Notes under the pieces: model-generated
Database searches by the model: none
What the model was told of the DNA's origin: nothing
Seen by the model: the letters and a program-made list of their open reading frames with translations, nothing else
Part shown: positions 1-8,787 of the stretch, piece by piece
Layout of the letters: every line of letters begins with the position of its first letter
How positions within the stretch are numbered: position 1 is the stretch's first letter
Program-made: the position numbers and the translations under genes
Assembly (NCBI RefSeq): GCF_009758175.1
Contig: NZ_WRPM01000007.1
Span: forward strand, 1-64,000
Length of the DNA stretch: 64,000 nucleotides
From: Nesterenkonia alkaliphila
GTDB taxonomy: Bacteria > Actinomycetota > Actinomycetes > Actinomycetales > Micrococcaceae
Direction of reading: 5' to 3'

Positions 1-437
1 CGAAGCCGCATAATCACCCAGCAACTCGGAGAGCCAGTTACACCACTACACGGGACTTGACCTTCCCTCCTCTTCCCCGCCATCTCCAGTGTTCTGCCTT
101 GAGACGTGATCTTGGCCTTGATCACGCGCATCCAGGCGTTCTTTCGACGAGGTTCCGAAAGGGTCGCCTGGGCCTGCATTCGTGCTCCGGTCCGTGTGTT
201 GTCTGACCACGGCAGCAGAGCAGAGAGTGGTTCCCCTTTCCAGTCACAGAACAGGACCACGACGTCGTATTTGGCGGCATGGTGCGGGACGCCGGAGGAG
301 ATAGAACACTTGGGGCCGATCAGTGCGGTAGAGAGCGACTCCAATGGAATCCGGCGCCCGTCAATACTGAACGCTCCACGCTCAGTCCGGACCTTTCCCT
401 CGTAGTTGAGGAGATCGAGCACCTGCCACGCCGCCAT
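1..437 (-). CDS. cas1: CRISPR-associated endonuclease Cas1, N-terminal part (runs off the left edge)
   Basis: Spacer-integrase subunit that works with Cas2 in adaptation. On the minus strand an ATG at 437 opens a frame that stays open to position 1. Its first ~115 residues look like type II Cas1: an N-terminal beta domain with GAFSIDGRRIPLESLS, then IGPKCSISSG, VVVLFCDWKG, PLSALLPWSD and RRKNAWMRVIKAKITSQ. It starts 5 bp after the cas9 stop, the usual cas9-cas1 order. The last ~25 codons before the edge (about 1-75) no longer resemble Cas1, so a frameshift or local divergence is possible. The catalytic Glu/His/Asp region lies outside the window. Confidence 0.82.
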   Translation of the reverse strand, partial: MAAWQVLDLLNYEGKVRTERGAFSIDGRRIPLESLSTALIGPKCSISSGVPHHAAKYDVVVLFCDWKGEPLSALLPWSDNTRTGARMQAQATLSEPRRKNAWMRVIKAKITSQGRTLEMAGKRREGQVPCSGVTGSPSCWVIMRL

Positions 438-441
438 CAGC

Positions 442-3400
442 TCATCCCAGTAACCTCTTGGCTTCTTCCATAGGGGAGAAGCTGTGGGGGAGATGACGGG
501 AGAAGTGGCGGGGTCGGCCTAAAGCATCGCGACGGACAATCTTGACTAGAGGTAGTACCACTCCAGGGTTCACAAGTGTCCGTTCTACTACTTCCCGCAG
601 GAGCGGGTCCGAATTATTGTCCAAGCCCTCAGAACTGAGAAAGAGTGGGCGGAGGCTGATTATTCTGCTCATCTTCAGTCCGGAGACAGTCCACCGATGT
701 TCGGGTGTCGATCGCAGGAATGAAGCGAACTTGTCTTTGCCCTGGGCTGCCATTGAAACGTCGACTTCTATCTCATCACCTGGAGCAATCCAGCCGACTT
801 GTCGAGCAATTCCCGAACTGAGCGCCGCTTCGGTTTTAGTTTGCACGTCCCGCCTGGACATCGACCATTCCGGGACTGCGGCGGTTAGAAGGTCGACCTT
901 AGGGTTGGGCCACATCTTCGCAATTTCGCCTGCAAAAACCCGAAGGATCCCGAGTTCGATGGCCCCTTTCTTGTTTTTCCATGCGTAGATGCGTGCGTGA
1001 TGGACGCTTCCGAGCTCCACGGCCCCACCTCGTACGGGCAGTTGGGCGGAATCGCTTGGGAACGTAAGAATTTCTCCGCCAACCCGCCTGGTCAGGTTGC
1101 CTACTAGCGCCTCGGAAAGGAACTGGGGTGCTTTGGTCCCTTCGAGTTCCTTCTTGACCAGTAAATAGATCTTCGGGTCGACAATACGCTGGACGTCCTT
1201 GGCTGACCACTCGGTATGCAAGGATTTGGACTTCAGTGTACGAACAGTGTCCTCGTGCACCGGACCGACATTTCGGCCAAGCCGCAGAGGGTTGATCACG
1301 GCGATTTCATCGTTTCGGATCGCATCACGGATCACCTCGCCCAGGCGCTGGGCTCGCAGCTTCCACTCTAAGAACGATTGGCGTTCGCCGTAGAGGCGTT
1401 GCCAACCTTTCTCCCACTCCTGCTCACCGACCCAGAAGGCAGTGTTGCGCATGTTGTCACGGATAGCCAGCACCTGACCCACGGCATGGTTCATCAGTGA
1501 AACCACCGCGGCGTCGACCGCGTGATGCCGGAAGTCACCGCGATCCTTGATGTCCTTGCCGCGCAAATGGATCATCGAGTCGATCCCTGAGGCTTTCCGT
1601 GCCGCCGACACCACGGAACCGCGGTACACATTCGCTGTGGGTGCCGCAACGCCCAGCTGCGCAGCAGCATCCGTGAGGAACTTCTGAATCCGCTCGCGCA
1701 GGGCACGCGCCGCATATGCAGTGGACTCCATGCTGCGCTCATCCAGCGGCTCGTCCTCTTCGCCCTGGCGCAGACGCTGAATAGTCTCGCGGTTGATCTT
1801 CCTCTCTGAGGCATTCGCTCCCCGCCCCAGCCATCCTTTGACCCGCGCGATAGCCTCATCCACGCTGACCCCTTCACGCTGGGTTCGAGACGCCCAGGCA
1901 GCGAAAGGCACACGGCCCTTGTCCTGATTGCAACCTCGGCAGACCGCTACTAGGTTGGCCCGGGTCGAGGCACCTCCTCCGGCCCGCGGAACAATGTGGT
2001 CGAGCTCGCAGGACTTCGCGTCGATCGTTGTACCGCAGTAGGCGCATTGCGAGTTCTGGCGTTGCACGTACTCGTGGCGCCGGGCGTCGCGCCGGGTCGG
2101 CTCGTGGGAGAGGACACCCCTCAGCGCCTCGCGGGCCTTCTCTCGGTCGCTAAGGATCTTGCGCTGTTCGCGCCGATACTCCTCCAGGGCAGCCGCGCCC
2201 ATGAAGGCGCTACGAACATGTTCCAGATTGACCTGCTCGGGCAAGCCCCAGTTCTGAACACAACCCAGGAGGAACCGTCGGATGGCGGTGAGATTCTGGT
2301 CCACAGTGGGATGTTCAGTACGCTCGTCCAGTGAAGGTGGAGTCGGTTTCCACGTATCATCCACACCAAAGACGGCCTTGCGAGCCTCATGCAGCCCTTC
2401 ACGGTGCCCAGCCATCCTTGCATTGAGCCGTTTCAAGGATTGAGTGGAGTAGGCAGCCCGGCCGTTCTCCAGTTCGATGCTAGCCAGTTTCTCCAGGGCG
2501 GTCTCGTCCCACTCGGTGACGACGTCATCGAGCCCGGTCTGTGCGAACAGCTCATCCTGCCCGTCAGTGGTGTCGATCAGCCAGGAGACGAATGCTTGGA
2601 TCAGCTCAGCGTCAGCCTCGGCAAACCACTTCTTGATGGGTTTCTTGGCCTTGGCTGGGAGCTGATCGATCCCATACTCCAGCAGGTCTAGGGTTCGGTT
2701 GATCGGGGGGTTGTTCCCGACGACGTCATCCAGTGCGTTGGTCTTCAGCGCCCGTGGCGAGACGTCTAGGCATTCAGCAACATCAGCCCACACCGGAGTT
2801 TCGGTGGGCAGATGACTCTTATGCCAGTTGAGGAGGAGCTTGGTGGCGGCGTCGTACTCTTCATCGGTGAGTTTGCGGAAACCTCGGCCTCCCCGGATGC
2901 CGAGATTGGCCACCGCGGCCCGGATGCGGAACTCCTGGAACTCCAGAGAGGCACGCGGAGCCCGGTAGAACTGCGTCATGCCCGGCAGTTCGTCCTTGCC
3001 CACGTTCTCCTGCGGAACCCGCGGCTTCTCCTGATGGAACACGACGCGGATCAATGAATCCCGGTCGTCCGCTGGGAGGTCCTGGATATCCCAGTACTTC
3101 TCCACCTCAGCCAGCTGGTCCTCTTGCAGGAGCTTGTGCTCAAAGAGCGGGAGCTCGCCGGCGGTCTGGGTCCGACTGTTCTTGGATTTTCGGGGACGAA
3201 TGACGATGGTGGGATCGTTGCCGAGGGCGCCGAGTTGCCCGACCGTGAAATCCTCAGGAAAGTCCCGCCCGAAACGTTCCCGGGCGGCGTCGATGTTCTT
3301 CTTGTGGTTATTGCTCGGCACTGGCAGTTCACAGAATGTGTTCCAGGTCAGCCAGGGGTTGCGCCATCCGCGATGTCGAGCAATGTGGCGTAGTGCCATG

Positions 3401-3792
3401 GAAAGGTCAGCCTTCAGCTGCTCCTGGTCAGTAATCCGGCCTTCCACCAGCCGTGTGCGAGCTTGCCAGGGCTCATAGGTGGCGGGACCGTCGATGATGG
3501 GGTAGCCGAGCTCGCGGAGCTTGTTGTCGAGCTTCTGGAGTCGTTGCTTGCGATACTTTCGCATTCGACGCACTCGGCGGGCCAGCCCAGCTTTGGCCTT
3601 CCTGCTCTCTGGAGATTTCTCCGTGCCAGGCAGGATGCCGCCGTCCATCCGATGGGTGAGGGCCGAGAGCAGCTGAATGGGGAAACCGTCGTCATCCAAC
3701 TCAATGGCAGCGAGGCCTATGCCTCGCTGGCCAACGTCAATTCCGATTCGGTACTTACACGGGCGGTCTTTGGGCTTCTCGACTCTGATCAT
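442..3792 (-). CDS. cas9: Type II-C CRISPR RNA-guided endonuclease Cas9 (1116 aa)
   Basis: RNA-guided double-strand DNA nuclease. Domains in order: RuvC-I with IGIDVGQRGIG (D19); an Arg-rich bridge helix at ~64-92; the REC lobe; RuvC-II with VNLEHVRS (E524); an HNH domain at ~580-625 with CAYC (583/586), LDHIVPR (H599) and a CRGC pair (618/621) that suggests a zinc-supported HNH; RuvC-III with HHAVDAAVV (H757, D760); and a C-terminal PAM-interacting region. All catalytic residues are present. The length fits compact actinobacterial II-C enzymes (~1100 aa). cas1 follows 5 bp downstream. No repeat array or tracrRNA was found in the 102-bp upstream gap, so these probably lie left of the window. 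Neighbouring galK is a housekeeping gene on the same strand. Confidence 0.95.
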   Translation of the reverse strand: MIRVEKPKDRPCKYRIGIDVGQRGIGLAAIELDDDGFPIQLLSALTHRMDGGILPGTEKSPESRKAKAGLARRVRRMRKYRKQRLQKLDNKLRELGYPIIDGPATYEPWQARTRLVEGRITDQEQLKADLSMALRHIARHRGWRNPWLTWNTFCELPVPSNNHKKNIDAARERFGRDFPEDFTVGQLGALGNDPTIVIRPRKSKNSRTQTAGELPLFEHKLLQEDQLAEVEKYWDIQDLPADDRDSLIRVVFHQEKPRVPQENVGKDELPGMTQFYRAPRASLEFQEFRIRAAVANLGIRGGRGFRKLTDEEYDAATKLLLNWHKSHLPTETPVWADVAECLDVSPRALKTNALDDVVGNNPPINRTLDLLEYGIDQLPAKAKKPIKKWFAEADAELIQAFVSWLIDTTDGQDELFAQTGLDDVVTEWDETALEKLASIELENGRAAYSTQSLKRLNARMAGHREGLHEARKAVFGVDDTWKPTPPSLDERTEHPTVDQNLTAIRRFLLGCVQNWGLPEQVNLEHVRSAFMGAAALEEYRREQRKILSDREKAREALRGVLSHEPTRRDARRHEYVQRQNSQCAYCGTTIDAKSCELDHIVPRAGGGASTRANLVAVCRGCNQDKGRVPFAAWASRTQREGVSVDEAIARVKGWLGRGANASERKINRETIQRLRQGEEDEPLDERSMESTAYAARALRERIQKFLTDAAAQLGVAAPTANVYRGSVVSAARKASGIDSMIHLRGKDIKDRGDFRHHAVDAAVVSLMNHAVGQVLAIRDNMRNTAFWVGEQEWEKGWQRLYGERQSFLEWKLRAQRLGEVIRDAIRNDEIAVINPLRLGRNVGPVHEDTVRTLKSKSLHTEWSAKDVQRIVDPKIYLLVKKELEGTKAPQFLSEALVGNLTRRVGGEILTFPSDSAQLPVRGGAVELGSVHHARIYAWKNKKGAIELGILRVFAGEIAKMWPNPKVDLLTAAVPEWSMSRRDVQTKTEAALSSGIARQVGWIAPGDEIEVDVSMAAQGKDKFASFLRSTPEHRWTVSGLKMSRIISLRPLFLSSEGLDNNSDPLLREVVERTLVNPGVVLPLVKIVRRDALGRPRHFSRHLPHSFSPMEEAKRLLG

Positions 3793-3894
3793 TGCGTCCC
3801 CATTGGCCGAAGTCTAAATTTTCGACAACGCTACCTGAAAGCTAGCTGGGAACCTTTGAGTTAAGCTCGAAAGAATGTGACGCCGCTCGCCGGC

Positions 3895-5265
3895 TTACAC
3901 TGCACGTGCAGCGGCGGAGGGGGTGACCTCCAGGAAGCGGATATCGGGAGACAGTCGCGTGCACACGCCCACTACGTCGTTGATCCGTGAGCGGGGCACC
4001 AGGGTCAGCACCGAGCCGCCGAAGCCGCCGCCGATCAGGCGGGCGCCCAGGGCACCGAACTGCACCGCGGCGTCCACCACTTGGTCAGCCAGCCGGAAGC
4101 TGACCTCCGCCTGCTCCTTCATCGAGGTGTGACCGGCAGAGAGAATATCGCCCAGCACCTGCGCAGTATGGGAGACCCCATGCGCCTCAGCGGTGATCAG
4201 GGCATGGATCTTCTCACTGCGCAGCATCTCGCCCAGGGCGTGCTTGAGCCTACGCCGGCAGGCCCCTGGCTCGAGGCCGCCGAAGTCTGCCCCGGCCTCC
4301 ACCGCCTGGTCGAACCGTTCCAGCAGCAGCTCCACATCAGTCTTACGCGGCCTTGCCGGCAGCGCATCACGTAGCCGGTCCACATCCAGCACCGCCACGG
4401 CAGCCTCTGCCTCGGCCCGCCGGGAGCTGAACTGCCCGTCGGTCAGCTCATGCGGCTGGCCGGTGTCGATGGCCAGAAACTGGTAGTCGCGCAGCAGAAA
4501 TGTCAGATCTGTGCGGGTCACCGAGAAGTCCCGGCAGTCCAGGGAGACCAGCTTGTCCTTGGCGGCACGCAGGGAGGCGTTCTGGTCCAGCCCGCCGGTG
4601 CCTGCCCCGACCACCTCCACCTCAGCGCGGATGCAGGCCCGGGCAAGGGTGGCGCGCAGCGCATCGGTCAGCGCCTCATTGAGCTCCTCATCTGGATTCT
4701 CTGCTCCCAGCGGTGTGCCCGTGCCGGCGAAGGCCAGAACAGCCGCGCACTCCAAGGAGGCCGAGGAAGACAGGCCCCCGCCGATCGGCAGCGTGGAGCG
4801 GATCAGCACATCGGCCCCATAGCCAGGCTCCAGGGCCAGGTCCGGAAGCTCCTCACCCACCTGGGCCAGGGACCACAGCACCCCGGAAACATAGCCGGTC
4901 CAGGAAGGGGCGCTCTCCGGCATCGGTGAGTTAGCGGCGTCGGGGATCTCCACCACTCCGGTGTCCAGGTCCGGGTCTAGGGTGCGCAGCCGCAGCATAC
5001 CGTCAGTCCTGGCAGCGGCAGCCACATAGGTGCCATGGCGCAGGGCCACCGGCAGGCAGCGGCCGCCATGGAAGTCGATGTGTTCGCCGTTGAGGTTCGC
5101 CCGCCCGGGGGCGAACCACACCCCCGCGGCATCACGTTCATAGACATGGGCGAAGCGGGTGGTCAGTGCCGCAGCAATCGATTCGGGATCCCCCGGAGCC
5201 AACCAGCGGGCGGAATTTTCACGCATGAGCTCCAATTCTGCCACTGTCTGCTCTTTCCCGCGCAC
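3895..5265 (-). CDS. galK: Galactokinase
   Basis: ATP-dependent phosphorylation of galactose to galactose-1-phosphate, the first committed Leloir step (cytosolic GHMP kinase). Visible signatures are GRANLNGEHIDFHGG (galactokinase motif, usually GRVNxIGEHxDYxxG), the GHMP motif LPIGGGLSSSASLE and a C-terminal LIGGGFGGSVLTL. At 456 aa it is slightly longer than typical. The open frame starts at a GTG (5265); a second GTG at 5244 behind a GGGAAAGAG element, or the ATG at 5226, may be the real start. Transcribed toward cas9. No galT or galE is adjacent. Confidence 0.93.
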   Translation of the reverse strand: MRGKEQTVAELELMRENSARWLAPGDPESIAAALTTRFAHVYERDAAGVWFAPGRANLNGEHIDFHGGRCLPVALRHGTYVAAAARTDGMLRLRTLDPDLDTGVVEIPDAANSPMPESAPSWTGYVSGVLWSLAQVGEELPDLALEPGYGADVLIRSTLPIGGGLSSSASLECAAVLAFAGTGTPLGAENPDEELNEALTDALRATLARACIRAEVEVVGAGTGGLDQNASLRAAKDKLVSLDCRDFSVTRTDLTFLLRDYQFLAIDTGQPHELTDGQFSSRRAEAEAAVAVLDVDRLRDALPARPRKTDVELLLERFDQAVEAGADFGGLEPGACRRRLKHALGEMLRSEKIHALITAEAHGVSHTAQVLGDILSAGHTSMKEQAEVSFRLADQVVDAAVQFGALGARLIGGGFGGSVLTLVPRSRINDVVGVCTRLSPDIRFLEVTPSAAARAV

Positions 5266-5325
5266 AGCTGAATATCACCCCTAGCCAGTTAGCTCATACT
5301 GTGATGGTCTAGTACCGAAAGCACG

Positions 5326-5336
5326 ACGACGCCGCC
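5326..5336 (+). repeat. Intergenic copy of the recurrent 11-mer ACGACGCCGCC
   Basis: One of at least 19 exact copies (both strands) of this word in the window; this one lies between the divergent galK and ohr genes. Other exact copies start at 2845, 10108, 12038, 17626, 20923, 25756, 25920, 27792, 30202, 34601, 35147, 36471, 41896, 46123, 49131, 54205, 57913 and 63452. Function unknown. Confidence 0.6.
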
Positions 5337-5376
5337 CCAGGCATCGTCACCGCAACTACCCAAGGAGGAGCCCACT

Positions 5377-5802
5377 ATGGCCGTAGACGTGAAGTACACC
5401 GCAGAAGCCCTGGCCACCGGCGGCGGCCGGGAAGGCAAGGCCCGCACCGCTGACGGTGCTCTGGACCTGACCATGGCTCCGCCGAAGGAGCTCGGCGGCT
5501 CCGGGGAGGGAATCAATCCCGAGCAGCTCTTTGCCACCGGCTGGGCCGCCTGCTTCCTGGGCGCGACCAAGAAGGTAGCCGGCGACGACTACGACACCAC
5601 CGATGCATCGGTAGGCGTGAAGGTCAGCATCGGCGCCGATGATGACGGCGGGTTCGGCCTGGCCGCCGAGATCGAGGTGGTGCTGCCTAAGCTGGACCAG
5701 GCCGCAGCCGAGGAACTGGCCGAGAAGGCCCATGCCTTCTGCCCCTACTCCAAGGCCACCCGCGGCAATATCGAGGTTAAAGTCACTGCCGCCCAGGACT
5801 GA
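5377..5802 (+). CDS. ohr: Organic hydroperoxide resistance protein (Ohr/OsmC family)
   Basis: Cytosolic thiol peroxidase that reduces organic hydroperoxides with two reactive cysteines. The 141-aa product has the Ohr-type NPEQLFATGWAACFLGA motif (peroxidatic Cys) and the second Cys in AHAFCPYSKATRGN; length is normal. A strong AAGGAGGAG Shine-Dalgarno precedes the ATG. Its last codons (VKVTAAQD-stop) are duplicated at 7421-7452, beyond the following TA module, so the 3' end of this gene borders an insertion. Confidence 0.93.
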   Translation: MAVDVKYTAEALATGGGREGKARTADGALDLTMAPPKELGGSGEGINPEQLFATGWAACFLGATKKVAGDDYDTTDASVGVKVSIGADDDGGFGLAAEIEVVLPKLDQAAAEELAEKAHAFCPYSKATRGNIEVKVTAAQD

Positions 5803-5804
5803 GC
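5779..5804 (+). repeat. Left copy of a 26-bp direct repeat (osmC 3' end)
   Basis: AAAGTCACTGCCGCCCAGGA plus CTGAGC, matching 7427-7452 with a single C/A mismatch. It covers the last codons and stop of ohr. With the right copy it brackets the hairpin and the PIN TA module, like an attL/attR pair or a recombination scar. Confidence 0.7.
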
Positions 5805-5823
5805 TTTCGCGTTCCTGCCGCGG

Positions 5824-5884
5824 AGCACCTGCTTCTCTTCGCCTCGGCCCAATCTGGGCGCAATCCTGAAGAGAAGCAGGTGCT
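5824..5884. terminator. Long perfect hairpin downstream of ohr, probable terminator
   Basis: Perfect 17-bp inverted repeat, AGCACCTGCTTCTCTTC (5824-5840) against its complement at 5868-5884. The 27-nt loop contains a smaller GCCCA/TGGGC stem. T-rich sequence follows. The position after the ohr stop and before the next gene fits a transcription terminator. Confidence 0.7.
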
Positions 5885-5932
5885 TTTGCGTGTTTTGGGA
5901 TTTTCGTTTCTTTCGTTTGTTACCATAGGGGT

Positions 5933-6352
5933 ATGGCAACACCGACGCTCACCCCACGCGATGCTGCTCGTCAGGCAGCGGACTTAGTCCAGTCTGCTCG
6001 CTCACTGGCAATCGACGGGCGCGAAATTCCACTCAGTGATGAGCTCAAAGATGGGCTGCGTGAGTTGCTGCGTCATATTGCGGCAGGTGACGAGGTAGAT
6101 GTTGTCGCACGTCCCGAGTACTTGAGCACGCAACAGGCTGCAGAGATCCTGCGGGTCAGTCGACCAACACTGGTGAAGATGCTTGATGAAGGGCTCATCC
6201 GCTATGAGCGTCCCGGCACACACCGTCGCATTCCCAAGCAGGCGCTAGAGGAATACCTGGTTGCAGAAGCTCAGGCCAGAAAACAGGCTTTGGAGGATTT
6301 GGCAGAAACCTTTGACTCTGAGCTGCCCGATGAGGTTGTGTCCACGCGTTGA
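5933..6352 (+). CDS. Excisionase-type helix-turn-helix antitoxin of a PIN TA pair
   Basis: 139-aa DNA-binding protein. Residues ~62-108 form an excisionase/MerR-like winged helix (STQQAAEILRVSRPTLVKML, then a wing with RYERPGTHRRIP). The C-terminal ~30 residues are acidic/helical, suitable for neutralising a toxin. Its stop overlaps the TTG start of the downstream PIN gene (TTGA), so the two are translationally coupled. HTH-Xis antitoxins paired with PIN toxins are a known actinobacterial arrangement. It probably autoregulates; an AT-richer leader (~5885-5932) precedes it. The module lies between duplicated osmC ends. Confidence 0.8.
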   Translation: MATPTLTPRDAARQAADLVQSARSLAIDGREIPLSDELKDGLRELLRHIAAGDEVDVVARPEYLSTQQAAEILRVSRPTLVKMLDEGLIRYERPGTHRRIPKQALEEYLVAEAQARKQALEDLAETFDSELPDEVVSTR

Positions 6353-7347
6353 GTGCTCCAGTTGTATTGCTGGATGCCAATGTTTTGGTGCCTCAGCGGC
6401 TGAGCAGCTTATTGCTGACTCTGGCAGAGCGCGATCTTTTTCAGCCTCGCTGGTCTGACCGGATTCTCGATGAGGTTGAACGCACCCTGGTCAATAAACT
6501 CGGCTTAGGGGCAGACAAGGTAGCGCGACGGCTTGCCGCCATGCGGCGGGCCTTTCCACGAGCGGCGGTCGTTGGGCTTGAAGATTTCACCGGTGACCCA
6601 CGGTGTCATCCCAAGGATCAGCATGTCTATGCGGCGGCTCAGTGGGCTACTGCCGATCTCTTGGTGACGTTCAACCTTAGCGACTTTCCCGCGGAGTCGA
6701 GCCAGCCTGGCGATGTTCCGGTCCGGCACCCGGATCATTTTCTGCTTCGCCTCTGGGCGGAGCATCAACAGGCTGTGGAATCGGGCATTGAGTACGAAGC
6801 GAAACGTATGCGCCGCCCTCCGATGGACGTGCGGGGCGTCCTTTCAGGGATTGCGCCGATTACTCCCATGACCGCCAATACTCTCCACAACCACTGGGGG
6901 CAGCGTGCTACAACACTTCCCGCCTACGAAGCTGCTGATCCGATGCAGTCCCCCTACGCGGGGTCGATGGGGGAGCCTGACTTCGGCAAACCTGACCATG
7001 TGCTCTATGTATGGTGGACTGCCTTGGCTGACCGGTTCACGAATGCTGCGGCGAAAGAAGTGCTGCACTCGCTGACATGGTTACCGGAAGCCTTCGGAGA
7101 CTACGAGTGGGTCGATGAGATGCTCAGAGGGTATTCCCTGGCGTCCAAGGTTTACTATGCCGTGGACGCTCCGGAGGAAGTTGCATATATGAGGTTCATT
7201 CCGGAGGTTGCACAGTCATCGCGGACCTTTGCCCCAATGGCGGTGCCCAGTGCAGTCTTCGTCACCTTGGTGCGCACCGGCCCCAAACAGTGGATGGTTT
7301 GGGGGTTGGGCGACCACATGCCGTCTCTTCGAGATATCCGAGGTTAG
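6349..7347 (+). CDS. PIN-domain toxin with a long C-terminal extension
   Basis: Putative ribonuclease toxin. Residues ~1-125 are a PIN fold: VVLLDANVLVP (first Asp), ILDEVERTL, an acidic cluster GDPRCHPKDQHVYAAA, and DLLVTFNLSDFP. A TTG start at 6349 overlaps the antitoxin stop. At 332 aa it is more than twice the usual VapC length. The C-terminal ~200 residues match no family I recognise; WGQRATTLPAYEAADPMQ and YVWWTALADRF stand out. It could bind RNA, a partner or the antitoxin. Confidence 0.78.
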   Translation: MSAPVVLLDANVLVPQRLSSLLLTLAERDLFQPRWSDRILDEVERTLVNKLGLGADKVARRLAAMRRAFPRAAVVGLEDFTGDPRCHPKDQHVYAAAQWATADLLVTFNLSDFPAESSQPGDVPVRHPDHFLLRLWAEHQQAVESGIEYEAKRMRRPPMDVRGVLSGIAPITPMTANTLHNHWGQRATTLPAYEAADPMQSPYAGSMGEPDFGKPDHVLYVWWTALADRFTNAAAKEVLHSLTWLPEAFGDYEWVDEMLRGYSLASKVYYAVDAPEEVAYMRFIPEVAQSSRTFAPMAVPSAVFVTLVRTGPKQWMVWGLGDHMPSLRDIRG

Positions 7348-7426
7348 TTAACGGGAATACCGGCACCTCGGTCAGTACTAGGACTGCGTGCAGACGCTAC
7401 TGTTCGAGTTAGCATCATCCGAAATC

Positions 7427-7452
7427 AAAGTCACTGCAGCCCAGGACTGAGC
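7427..7452 (+). repeat. Right copy of the osmC 3'-end direct repeat
   Basis: Repeats 5779-5804 with one mismatch. Read in frame from 7421 it encodes EIKVTAAQD-stop, against EVKVTAAQD-stop in the intact gene, so it is the tail of an osmC allele with no gene body upstream. An AGCCGG/CCGGCT hairpin follows immediately (about 7450-7469). Confidence 0.7.
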
Positions 7453-7510
7453 CGGCTGGGCTCCGGCTGCGCCCCCTGTACCACTTGCTTCAATCTTGAA
7501 AGAATGAAAT

Positions 7511-8764
7511 ATGAGCAATACAGAGGCGCAGCCCAAGGAGCAGGTCTGCATCAACGGCCCCTACACCTTCGACTTCTCCGGAGGTGCGGATGAGGCCGCC
7601 GGCCCGCCTGGCACTGCCCCCGGCGAGGGGCAGCTGAGCCCCGGTATCACCCGGGCCAGCAACGGGGTGCAGCTGCTGGAGCCGCGTGATGTGCCGCTTG
7701 GCGGGCCGCGGGCCATGACGGTGCGCCGGACCCTGCCGCAGCGGGCGCGCTCGCTGGTGGGTGCCTGGTGCTTCCTGGACTTCTACGGACCTGATGACCT
7801 CACCGAGGCCACCCCGATGCGGGTCCCCCGCCACCCGCACACCGGGCTGGCCACCTGCTCCTGGCTGTTCTCAGGCCGGATCGACCACCTGGACTCCGCC
7901 GGGAACTGGGCTACCGTCCGCCCGGGGGAGGTGGCCCTGATGAACGCCGGCCGCGGGATCAGTCACTCCGAATACTCCACCGCTGACACTAAGATCTTGC
8001 ACGGGGCCCAGCTCTGGTACGCCTTCCCGGAGGAGCACCGGTTCGTGGAGCCCAACCTGGAATCCCATCACCCGGAGCCGGTGCGCGGTCAGGGCTGGGA
8101 GGCCAAGGTGTTTCTGGGTGAGCTGCTGGGCTACCGCTCACCGGTGAAGACCTATATCCCGCTCACCGGTGCTGAGATCCGCTTGGAGCCCGGACAGGTC
8201 CTGGACATTGAGATTCCGGCCGGCCACGAGCACGCACTGCTGCCGATCTCCGGGTCTGTGGCGCTCAACGGCTGCCCGGTGCCTGCCGACCATCTGGCGG
8301 TGGTGGACACCGGGGCAACGGTGCTGCGCCTGCAGTCTGATGAGCAGCCGGTGCTCGCCCTGCTGATCGGCGGCGAACCCCTGGGTGAGCAGATTGTGAT
8401 GTGGTGGAACTTCGTGGGTCGATCGCATGAGGAGATTGCCGCCTACCGGCAGGCCTACCAGGCGGAGATGGGCTTTGAGGCCCCGGGTGAGGAGTCCCCG
8501 CTGGCAGAGAAGCTGCAGGGGACGTCGTCGTACTCTGAGGTGCTCACCGAGCAGGCCTCCCAGCCTGACGGCACCCAGGAAGAGGTCGAGGTGGCCCCCG
8601 GCGCCTTGGGCGAACCCATCGGTGGGGCGCTGCGCGATGCGCTGACCGGCAGCCAGTACCGGGACGGCCGGCCCTTCCCGCAGTTCGGCGACTTCCCGCC
8701 CGGCCAGGCCGCACCGCTGCCCGCCCCTGCGCTGCCCAATACCCGGATGAAGCCCCGCGGCTGA
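7511..8764 (+). CDS. Pirin family protein
   Basis: Cupin-fold protein; some pirins are quercetin 2,3-dioxygenases, others have regulatory roles. The N-terminal cupin shows the pirin signature RHPHTGLATCSWLFSG with metal-ligand His residues, then VALMNAGRGISHSE; a second cupin-like half ends near EQIVMWWNFVGRS. The C-terminal ~90 residues are low-complexity, Pro/Gly-rich and probably disordered, making the protein (417 aa) longer than typical pirins. It is preceded by the orphan osmC tail; a weak GAAAGAATG lies before the ATG. Confidence 0.88.
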   Translation: MSNTEAQPKEQVCINGPYTFDFSGGADEAAGPPGTAPGEGQLSPGITRASNGVQLLEPRDVPLGGPRAMTVRRTLPQRARSLVGAWCFLDFYGPDDLTEATPMRVPRHPHTGLATCSWLFSGRIDHLDSAGNWATVRPGEVALMNAGRGISHSEYSTADTKILHGAQLWYAFPEEHRFVEPNLESHHPEPVRGQGWEAKVFLGELLGYRSPVKTYIPLTGAEIRLEPGQVLDIEIPAGHEHALLPISGSVALNGCPVPADHLAVVDTGATVLRLQSDEQPVLALLIGGEPLGEQIVMWWNFVGRSHEEIAAYRQAYQAEMGFEAPGEESPLAEKLQGTSSYSEVLTEQASQPDGTQEEVEVAPGALGEPIGGALRDALTGSQYRDGRPFPQFGDFPPGQAAPLPAPALPNTRMKPRG

Positions 8765-8787
8765 TCATAGAGGTTCAGCGCGACCTG

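Noticed and set aside
3793-3894. tracrRNA or CRISPR repeats next to cas9
   Set aside because: The 102-bp gap shows no repeat and no convincing anti-repeat/terminator layout; the array is probably left of the window.
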